This document shows positions 55,826 through 64,000 of a DNA stretch of 64,000 nucleotides, piece by piece (the stretch's first letter is position 1; the number at the start of each line of letters is the position of its first letter). The stretch comes from Monodelphis domestica. Taxonomy: Eukaryota > Chordata > Mammalia > Didelphimorphia > Didelphidae. A program made the position numbers and the translations under genes. The stretch covers positions 388,121,692-388,185,691 of the forward strand of contig NC_077228.1 of assembly GCF_027887165.1 (NCBI RefSeq). The letters run 5' to 3'. The notes beneath the pieces were generated by a model. The model worked only from the letters and a program-made list of their open reading frames with translations, searched no databases and was not told the DNA's origin.

Positions 55826-56024
55826 ATTTTTTTAATAAAAACATTAAAAAAATTTTTTTTACTGTGATTTGGTTCCAAGGCAGAAGAGTGGTAAGGGCTA
55901 GGCGATGGGTGTTAAATGACTTGCCCAGGGTCACACAGCTGGGAAGTGTTTGGGGCCAGATTTGAACCTAGGACCACCCATCTCTAGGCTCTGCTCTCAA
56001 TCCACTGAGCTACCTAGCTGTCCC
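55826..56024 (-). repeat. Mar1-type SINE, full length, with TSD
   Basis: On the minus strand it starts 'ggacagctaggtagctcagt' and continues through 'gaccctgggcaagtcattta' to 'ttctgccttggaaccaaatc' and an A/T-rich tail. It is close to the copy at 40477. The perfect 15-bp duplication supports a recent insertion. Confidence 0.93.
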
Positions 56025-56039
56025 CTTTGTCCTTAACTA
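56025..56039. repeat. Target-site duplication, right, of Mar1 at 55826
   Basis: An exact copy of 55811-55825. Confidence 0.92.
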
Positions 56040-57084
56040 TTGATTGATGGCTCAGGGCAGAAGGACTGGACTGGTGATTTCATTGACTTAGGGAACTCTC
56101 AGATAAGAAAACTCTCTTTATAAAAATAATATAGCACTACCTCTGCAATTTAAAGTCTTAGAGAATAGCCCAAAGCAAAGTTTTCAAGCATCCTTATTTT
56201 TTTCCCCTAGGGCAGGCTGAATTAGATTAAAATTTAATTGGGGAAAATTTAACAAAACAAATAAAAATACAATAGAATATTGATAATGTTAGTTTGTGGT
56301 TTTCTAAGTCAATATAACTATTTGGCAACCTTTTTATCTGATTTAGTAGCCTTATTTCTATTTGGGTTTGGCAGGAGTGGCTTAGAATATTGGGAAGTTA
56401 CGTAACTTTCGCAATGAGGAAGAAAATATATTCTGTATTGTAGATACAAGCCAACTGGAAACAATTTTTCTTAATTTATGATTATTCCAAATCTAAGAAG
56501 TTTCTTTTTTTAAAGATTATGCTCAAGGACATTTTTCTACACCAGCCATTTAAGATTTATTGTTATAACATTCTGTGATAATAGTCAAGATTCCAAAATG
56601 AGATAAAACATAGAAATGATGGTTAGGGTAAAGTAGTTAGCATTTCTATTTTACCAAACAGAAAAATAGTCACTTACTCTTTGTTATATACTTGGAAAAT
56701 CTTTTTCCTAAAACAATTCAATCCCTTTTTGACTTCTCCCTTAAAAGATTTTTCTTTTCAGCTGGTCAAAAGTGAACCTAAAATATATTTCCATTAAGTA
56801 AAGTAATCAAAAAGGCTTCTTCCTTTTCTTGTTGCATCATTACCTTAACCCTTAAGGGCTAAGGGAAATATGGTATTGCTCTTAGTGGATCAGTCAAGGG
56901 TCTCTTGTCCTTGTCTGGTCATCACCCTAATGACTTTAGGATAGAGTCCTTCCTGGGCAGATCAGAAAGAGGGAGAAAAAGACATTGTTTTGGAATTGAT
57001 CATAAGAGATAAACTTTTTCCTTTCAGATTAGTCCAAAAGCTTCAGACAAGGATAATTTTGAAATGCTTTCTAAAGATTTCTTT
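56040..57084. other. No recognised feature
   Basis: About 1 kb of AT-rich sequence. Confidence 0.4.
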
Positions 57085-57094
57085 AAAAAAGGAG

Positions 57095-57279
57095 TTGAGG
57101 TGCAGCTAGTTAGTTCAATGAATATAGAGCCAGGCCTGGAGATGGGAGTCTTGGGTTCAAATTTGGCCTCAGACACTTCTTAGCTATGTGATTCTGGGCA
57201 AGACAATTAACCAGCATTTCCTAGCCCTTACTCCTTTTCTGCCTTGGAACCAATACTTAGAAGGTAAGGATGTGAAAAA
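57095..57279 (+). repeat. Mar1-type SINE with short TSD
   Basis: Head 'ttgaggtgcagctagttagt', then 'gattctgggcaagacaatta' and 'ttctgccttggaaccaatac', ending 'gaaggtaaggatgtg'. Flanks share aaaaaaggag (57085-57094 and 57280-57289), a probable 10-bp duplication, though an A-rich tail weakens this. Confidence 0.85.
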
Positions 57280-57289
57280 AAAAAAGGAG

Positions 57290-57400
57290 ACTGACATTAG
57301 GGACACACAGCCAAAATGTATCAGAGAGAGGACATAAAACCAGGTCTTGGTAGTTTCAGTATCACTCTCTATAAATTATACTAAAACTACTCATTCTTGC
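57290..57400 (-). repeat. CORE-SINE/MIR-like remnant
   Basis: 'gggacacacagccaaaatgt' and 'ataaaaccaggtcttggtag' in plus text. Confidence 0.5.
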
Positions 57401-57601
57401 ATCTTTTTATTATGTTCCCATTCCCAGGGAAATTTTTGGCCATTTCCTATAAATTATAGTGTCTTTACCAGCTTTCTCAGTGATTACTTTGGTCTATATT
57501 TAACATCAAATTGTAAAACAAAGTAACTAGTGATGATGTTTTAGGGGAAAAGCCAATCAACTTAGAATTAATTAATTATGTGGGTCAAAATAATTAATCA
57601 G

Positions 57602-58148
57602 TGTTATGGGTGGGAAGGATACCTTTTGGGGTTCGGGAAGGATACCTTTTGCAAGCATGCAAGACTCCAAAACTTAGCTTAAAAACAAAAAAGAGATTTA
57701 TTAATTTAGAAAGTATTGTTGAGAGTGGCCAGGAGGATAGCAAGGTAGAACAGCAAGATGGGGAGCAGTTCTTAGGGAGGACAGCATGAAAAGAAAGGCT
57801 GTTCCCCCCAGATGACATCAGTTCTGGGGATTTTATATCTTTTAAAACAGAGTTAGTCACTCAGGCATGAGGTGGGGTGATCATACTGGGGTCTGCCTGG
57901 GGACATAAAGATTCCTTAGTTTTAGGGAACAAACAGATATCTGATAGGATTGAGGTGTGGCCTGCAGGTGCTTCTCTCTGTCCATCTTAAATCTAGAGGA
58001 TGATCAAAGGAAGATAGTCATCTCAGGACCCTAGAGGGGTCATTGGGTGTTTTTAGGCTCAGAGTCAGGAGGAGGCAAAAACAAGGAAATTCCCTAATAA
58101 TAGTTCTCCTGGGTTTCTGGGGTACAGTGTCCATGTCTCAGGAGAACA
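57602..58148 (-). mobile_element. Solo LTR (family B)
   Basis: 547 bp. The plus strand starts TGTTATGGG and ends GGAGAACA, so the minus-strand LTR runs TGTT...AACA. On the sense strand a TATAAAA box (57837-57831) precedes AATAAA (57702-57697) by about 130 bp, as in a retroviral U3-R. A 17-bp unit is repeated at 57612 and 57635 near the U5 end. I could not match a target duplication. No retroviral interior adjoins it. Confidence 0.75.
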
Positions 58149-59974
58149 TACTTTTTGAGTGCCTACACTATGGAAAGACATTGTGCTTCATTCTGAAGGC
58201 ACAAAAATGGTAGCAGATATGGTACCTCTGGGAAAAGAAGCCTTGAGCATACCCAATATAACTGGACAACTGAGAGGGTAAAAACTCTACATCTAAAAGG
58301 AATAAAAGGAGAGGGAAAGTCATAAGGGTAGGAGCAGTCAGCAAAAAAAATCCATGAATAATGGGAGGTCTGGACAATGAGAAAGCAAGCTTTGAAGTGT
58401 GTGAGTGGTGCCCTGGCTGATCTTAAGCCTCATGGAAATCTTGTGAATGCTTCTGGAATGGAAGACTAGTTGTTCACCATTCTACTTCAGAGTATGTTAG
58501 GTATTCTGGGACTATTTCCTATTGCCTCATTGTAGGTGATGGAAAATCTTTCTCAATGTTTTTTGAGCTGGAATGAGTGTCTGTTAAAAAACAAAGCAAA
58601 ACAATCCACAAACAACCAAAACGACCCTCTTCCCTGGCAGAGAGCAGGGACAAAACTTAAACCTTTTTAAGTGAGGGAAGGAGGTAGTATCAGCTGTTTA
58701 CTCTCCCCTCCTGGACTACCATATTGCTTAACACAGGATACCTATGTTTCTTCTGACTGTGTTACACCTATTCTTTCTTCCTTACCTTTCCTAAATGGTG
58801 AATGAGCATCAGAGATTGAATAGATCAGGTTTCAGCCTTGTGAGCTTAGAAAGGACTGAAGAACCCAACCCCACTGGAGTCCCTTATTAGGCTTGCCTCT
58901 AGCCCTAGTAGCTGAGACCAGGAAGGGGTCTGCCTTGAGGCAACTCAGCAGCAAAGTGACACAACTGCTGAGAAACCCTGTCCTGCAACAAGAGAGTGAC
59001 TCATCCATTGGCTATATCAAATGCACTTCAAAGTGAACTTGGTAGGAGGAATGTTTGTAGCAATCAATTTAAGCCTGAGGCTTAAACTGTCCCCAGGATA
59101 GAGGTGGTAAAAGAGAATTTGGTTCAGGTTATTGAGATTTTTGTGTTTCTAGTCTTGTCATATCTACTTTGTAAGTATCAATGAAAAAAATGCTATTAAA
59201 TGGCTAATTGATATTGAAGACATATAGATAGACTAACAGATATTGATGATATACTAACCGGTAATTGATATTTGATGGGACTATGCCAGATAGGGGTTCG
59301 TGAACTACCTGGTTAGAAAACCACTGACTCTTTTTGGTCACCTATAGAACCTAGAAGGGGACAAGAAATAGCTGCCTTCTGGGAACCCTGCCTGAGTGCT
59401 ACACGTGTAAAAGGTAGATTATCAAAGATCCCTGAAAGAATGGATAGAGCAAGTATTCCAGCTAAGCAGATAACATCAAGTGGAAATTAGGAAAGAAGAA
59501 ATGAACATAGGGGTTAATGGGATAGCATAAAGGGAAACAAAGATAAAGGATAATGGTTTCTGATTGGAGAAATATTGCAAATGATGGCAACAAATGTGTC
59601 GACACATTGCATTTAGAGATGGAATTCTCCAGTGCAAGGAATATCTTATAAATTAACCACAACACTCTGATAAGCATTATAGATTATTTTAACTGAAAGA
59701 ATGCTATCCTGTTTATTGTACTGTAATATAACATATTGCACCTTATATATTAGTTATTTGTAGTAATTTTTAAAGTAACTTTATATATTAAGGGGAAAAG
59801 TATACACTGTTGAAGTAAGTTGTTTAATTTTAAAGACTTCCTTTGTAACAATGACAGATTACCATAATGATGAGGGGATTAAAAAACATGCTATTTGAGG
59901 ATTAGTTGAAGGAAATGAACAAGTTTTCCATGAAAAAATAAGAATTAGTTGGGATGTATCATTTATCTTTGTAT
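58149..59974. other. No confident feature
   Basis: About 1.8 kb. The first 60 bp ('gagtgcctacactatggaa') may be an L2 tail on the minus strand. The rest is unassigned. Confidence 0.35.
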
Positions 59975-60084
59975 ATTTGGAGAGCTGTCACCTAGAAAAG
60001 AGATTAAATTTATTGTACTTGACTTTAGAGAGCAGAAGTAGGTCCAGGGGATGGAAGTTTAATGGAGGCAAATTTGACCTCATG
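59975..60084 (+). mobile_element. L3/CR1 3' region, left part
   Basis: 'ttggagagctgtcacctaga' and 'gggatggaagtttaatggaggcaaatttgac' match the L3 3' UTR. A SINE follows. Confidence 0.6.
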
Positions 60085-60285
60085 GGATTATAGATTTAGA
60101 TAGGAGTGACCTAGATACCAGTAAATTCAATCCTTTAATGTTACAAATGAGTAAACTAAGGCACAGAGTTTTAGTGACTTGCCCAGATTCACCCAGCAAG
60201 TAAAGTTACTAAGATGAGAGTTGAATTCAGTTCTTCCTAGCTCCAAGTCTAGTACCGTATCTACTATGCATGGTGCCTCTCCATA
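60085..60285 (-). repeat. CORE-SINE inserted in L3
   Basis: 'aatgagtaaactaaggcaca', 'gtgacttgcccagattcacc' and 'cttcctagctccaagtctag' in plus text. Confidence 0.7.
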
Positions 60286-60399
60286 TGAAGAGACTCACTC
60301 TATGGAGAAACTCACTAATAATAATTGCTATTTAAAAAAAAAAAGGAGTGATTTAACTTCCTAATGTAGAATAGATGCTTTATAAATGATTCTTGATTA

Positions 60400-60550
60400 A
60401 TTGGGGCTCTAGTGAATTTGCCATCACTGGAGGTCATCAGGCATCAGTTATGACCACTAGTGTGGGATCTTTAAGAAGAGAATCCTGTGCAAGGAGGACT
60501 TTATCTAGATGACTTTTGAAGTATCTTCTCATTCTAAGACTTTTTGATTC
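60400..60550 (+). mobile_element. L3/CR1 3' end, right part
   Basis: 'ttgccatcactggaggtcat' and 'ctagatgacttttgaagtat' fit the L3 3' terminus that the SINE interrupted. Confidence 0.55.
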
Positions 60551-60774
60551 CAATCAAGGCAGCAATTGTTTCACCTGGGTGCTAAATTACAACATATGTT
60601 TGAGAAGTCTGCTTTATTTTTCCATAGTTGATTCATTTGGGTGGATTCTGGTGTATAGGAATGAAGATTTAATTGAATTATTAATGGGGCAAGAAACTTA
60701 TTTTAATACCATAAATTGTTTAGGAACAAGTAAGATAGATAAATTAAATAGATTTAGGCTCAGCAAACTATTAA

Positions 60775-61025
60775 TTATTATTGTTCAGTTATTTTTCAGT
60801 TGTGTCATGACTCCACTTAATTTTTTTTAGGCAAAGATACTGGAGTAGTTTGTCATTTCCTCCTCCAGCTCATTTTACAGATGAGGAAACTGAGGCAAAT
60901 AGGGTGAAGTGATCTACCCAGGGTGACACAACCAGAGAGTGTCTGAGGTTAGATTTGAATCCATGAAGATGAGTCTTCCTGATGTTAAATCTGGAACTGT
61001 CTCCACTGTGCCACCAATGTACCTT
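60775..61025 (-). repeat. Marsupial CORE-SINE, long form
   Basis: 'gcaaagatactggagtagtt', 'cagatgaggaaactgaggca', 'gatgagtcttcctgatgtta'. It is the fourth copy of this class. Confidence 0.8.
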
Positions 61026-61879
61026 ATGCTGTGGATTAGATGAAATCAAGTTTATTTAGTTGGTAGAAGAGAAAACTTGGGGATCACACAATATCTTGTT
61101 TTCTAAACAAGCAAATTTAAGAAGATCTGGAGGAGTTGAATAACAACTACTTTGACAACTTTGGTTTAATGATTTGATTTTTCTGGGATTCCATTCACTT
61201 CATCTAGTAATAATAGGCAATCTCAAAGAATCACTTTTTGTCTTCATACACAAAACTACTTTATGGTTTTAAGATCATCAATAGCAAAGAAACATCTCAA
61301 TAAAAACTTTTGAATGAATGGATGGATAAACTTCACCTCACCTATGGGTAGACTGGATGATGAAATTGCCAATCATTCCTACATTGAAGACTAGAGATAC
61401 AGCCTGTGAGGCTCTGAGGAAAGAAAAGTTGGTGTAATTTTGGTTCAAAAGCAGTGGTAAGTGAAGAAGAAAATGTATTGCCTGTGAAGGCTCAGATGTT
61501 CACCATTGTCATAGGGGATGTAATTTGCAGCATTCAAGTAGTGGAGTGATTTCTCTTTGATGACTTTAAATGTTGCTTTTTGAAGGAGAGCGTTGTGTGA
61601 ACTGCATCAAAAACCTGAACTCCAAAACATTCAAAAGAGACCAATTTAATTTCTGTTTGTTTTGGGGGTGATGGTGGTAGAAGTGGGGTAGTCTGAAAAT
61701 TTAGTCAGTGTAGGTAGCTCCCATTGTAGAAATTCCCTCTACTAATGCAGATTGACAACTGTTTATAAATTGTGTTATTAAAATTATTAATCTAATCTAA
61801 ATTATTAACAATTATTATTGTTTTATATGTTATATATTATAATAATAAAAATAACAATTATTAACAATCTAAATTAGTA
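61026..61879. other. No recognised feature
   Basis: About 850 bp. An AT-rich (ATTATTA) stretch lies at 61.76-61.87 kb. Confidence 0.4.
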
Positions 61880-61972
61880 ACCCTGGGCACAAAATGGAGA
61901 TGGGATTTGAACATGACCTTTCTGACTTCAAGCCTGATGCTCTCTTCACTCCCATGGCCTCTCAATTCCACC
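61880..61972 (-). repeat. CORE-SINE/MIR-like remnant
   Basis: 'gagatgggatttgaacatga', 'cctttctgacttcaagcctg'. Confidence 0.5.
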
Positions 61973-62139
61973 ATATACACCAGAAAAACAAAATGAAAGA
62001 AAAATAATACTTTGATAGGGTAGTGATCTCATCAGTGTGATTAGTATTCCCTAAAGTACAAAGAAAGCAATTGATCCATGTATTTTTATCCACTGAGATT
62101 CTTATTTATATTCTCTTTTAAATTCTCCAAAGGAGATCC

Positions 62140-62312
62140 AACCAGCATTTGGAGTCAAAGGATCTTTGTTTGAACTGCAGCTTTTCCTCTTATTACTTAT
62201 GCAATCCTGGGAAAATCACTTAACCCTATTGAGCCTCAGTTGCCTCATCAATCAAATACCAGAAATAGATCTAATGATTTCATAGATTCCTTCAAGTCTT
62301 AATTTAAGATCC
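62140..62312 (+). repeat. CORE-SINE copy
   Basis: 'caatcctgggaaaatcactt', 'gagcctcagttgcctcatca'. Confidence 0.65.
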
Positions 62313-62639
62313 TTTTTTTTCTTGCCATTATGTAGAAACCAATGGACTATGCAAGGTGTCTATCAATAAATTTCTTGTTCTTGATATGAAGATGGTCTAC
62401 TTTTTTCCTGCTAGTTCACCTTCCTGATTCTATCATTTTATAAAGGCTTCTAGCTGCCTCCTACATAATTATTTGCTGATAATTGCATGCATATCTCTCT
62501 ATTATATTTTGTGTGAACTATATAATCTTAATCTGTTATATTTCATGACTTATAGTCATATAGTATCACTGAAAGAATAATGTTAATAACAAGATGGAGA
62601 TTTTTTTTTCAGGGAGAGTCCACCATATTAAAAGCACTG
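62313..62639. other. No recognised feature
   Basis: About 330 bp. Nothing supported. Confidence 0.4.
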
Positions 62640-62920
62640 AGTAATTTCTTAAAGGCAACCTAGCCTTCTTATTCATCTTATTCTATTTTAGGTTTGCTCA
62701 CCAACAGGGAGGGTCTATCAAAGATATCTCTGTCTATTGCAGAAAGTTCTATAAATTATTATCATATTGCGTATCATAACCATTCTTTATCCATTTAGTT
62801 TTTACTTTGTGAGTAGTGAGGCCCAATTCCATTGAGAGATTATTGAACAATTAGGTTCTATGGGCCTGATAATATCAATGTGATGTCATCCACAAATGGA
62901 AGAAACTTGGAGATGTTAGT
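62640..62920 (-). mobile_element. RTE-type RT remnant (tentative)
   Basis: The minus strand includes 'FVDDITLILSGP' where an RTE RT would carry its FADD-type metal site, followed by 'LNGIGPHYS' and 'MDKEWL'-like text. It has several stops. I assign RTE by the local order only. Confidence 0.4.
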
Positions 62921-62924
62921 ATCT

Positions 62925-63085
62925 ATATTGAATCTTGGGCTCAAACACCACTTCTGCTACTCTGTATAACCTTGGGCAAGTCACTTAATATTTTTCAGTT
63001 TCAGTCTCCTTATCTATAAAATGAGGTTAGACTAGATAAGCTTTCTGATCTCTTGGATCTCTGGCTCCATAATTTATGCTTCTCT
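62925..63085 (+). repeat. CORE-SINE copy
   Basis: 'gtataaccttgggcaagtca', 'cagtctccttatctataaaa', 'gatctcttggatctctggct'. Confidence 0.7.
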
Positions 63086-63184
63086 TCCATTTGGACTCCA
63101 TGCTGGATGACCTCTATCACAATGATGAATACTTTTAGTGAGTACTTAGGTAAGGGGGAAAAGGGGCTAATTTTTAAAGGGTTG

Positions 63185-63800
63185 GACTTTATTATTTAAG
63201 AGTATGGTTGCCAGGAATTTAATTAATTCCAAAAAGACTTTTTTACAATTTATTTACAAAATGTAGAAAGAGTAAAGCAAAAAATCAGAGAGAGGATAAG
63301 GTAAGATATCTACCCTGAGAATGAAGTAATTTACTCCTAGCTCCTCCAGGTAGGGAGAATTAGTTACAGCCAGCCTTGGCAAAGCTGAGGACCTGGGAAG
63401 TCTCTTCAGAAAATCCAGCAGTTAGAGTCAGCTTTTTCTTTCACCAAGTGTCAGTCTAGTCAGCAGATTCTTCTGCCCCTCTCCACCAGCCTCAAGTTGA
63501 AAGCATGAAGAATTGACATCCAGCAGAAGTAGAAGTCCAAGTTGAACTCTGCTCCAAGAATTCCCACTCTCTCTTTTAAAGGCATTTTCTCTTGCGTCAC
63601 TTCCCCTAGTTTCACATCTACCAATCAAAGCTGACACTCTGCTCTAGGACTGTCCTGAAGACAGTTAGTTGATTCTGATTTGTTGCCCACTATTGCACAT
63701 TGTAATAATGAAGAGGCTCTGACTGGGATAGAGGTCTCTTATGAATGGACAGAAGGGAATGTATATGAGGAATACTATGTATGTAATATCAATTAAAACC
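63185..63800 (-). mobile_element. Solo LTR, related to family A
   Basis: On the minus strand it has 'caacaaatcagaatcaact', a following segment with 'gattggtagatgtgaaac' and 'ggaagtgacgcaag', a poly(A)-like 'gtaaataaattgt' and 'aattaattaaattcc'. These lie in the same order as in the LTRs at 10.2 and 20.5 kb, but with more divergence. Ends are approximate. Confidence 0.5.
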
Positions 63801-64000
63801 TGCATTTTTTAGTTCTCTGTCAGCCCCTAAGAATGTGAAAAGGTTTTTTAAGCTGAAAATGATTTTCCTACCTATAGGAATGGTGATCTTGAAAGTAGAT
63901 TTCACCTGTAAATTAGGATAAGGGAACAGGACTTAGAGAAACCATAAAGTGACTTGTAAAACCAAATCTTTAGACGTAGTCTGTAAGAATTCCAGACTGA

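Noticed and set aside
57602..58148. Target-site duplication for the family B LTR.
   Set aside because: The bases before TG (aatcag) and after CA (tacttt) do not match. I leave the ends as approximate.

Overview
The window looks like AT-rich, gene-free marsupial nuclear DNA, most likely from an opossum or a relative. The evidence is the repeat content. There are tRNA-derived SINEs of the Mar1 type (internal text like 'cagctaggtagctcagtgga' and 'gggcaagtcac'), abundant CORE-SINE/MIR-like copies, L2 and L3/CR1 LINEs, RTE fragments, and L1 elements whose ORF2 ends in the marsupial-type 3' region. I see no host protein-coding gene. Apart from the L1 frames, the open frames I checked are short, often lack an ATG, and none shows a recognisable host protein family.

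Layout. From 0 to 11.4 kb there are old L1, L2 and SINE fragments, a 116-bp exact direct repeat (5717 and 8213) and a solo LTR at about 10.15-10.83 kb. From 11.4 to 14.75 kb there is a nested complex on the minus strand. A full-length U6 snRNA copy is fused to a 5'-truncated L1, and that L1 is split by an internally deleted betaretrovirus-like provirus (LTR, lysine-tRNA primer site, gag remnant). The left end of the L1 seems inverted. From 15 to 32 kb there are L2 3' ends, a 1.6-kb L3/CR1 element holding younger insertions, a second LTR of the 10-kb family in opposite orientation, a DNA-transposon-like repeat, an old L1 3' end, RTE pieces and another LTR. From 32 to 36.4 kb there are decayed ERV pol sequence interrupted by a TCTA microsatellite and an L1 3' end. 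From 36.9 to 47.2 kb there is a dense patchwork of L2, L3, CORE-SINE and Mar1 copies, with one stretch (38.4-38.9 kb) that looks free of repeats. From 48.7 to 55.1 kb there is a full-length young L1. From 55 to 64 kb there are Mar1 copies with clear target-site duplications, two LTRs, and L3, RTE and SINE fragments.

The young L1 is the main functional object. It lies on the minus strand and is flanked by a perfect 15-bp target-site duplication. It has a complete 5' UTR, an intact ORF1 (344 codons), and an ORF2 broken only by one extra A in a nine-A run, so its enzyme domains are otherwise readable. Its ORF1-ORF2 spacer is 687 bp and G-rich. The two most unusual readings are this nearly intact L1 with its long spacer, and the U6-L1 chimera that was later split by a provirus. 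Repeat family names are assigned by eye from remembered consensus patterns. Boundaries of old elements are approximate unless a target-site duplication is given.
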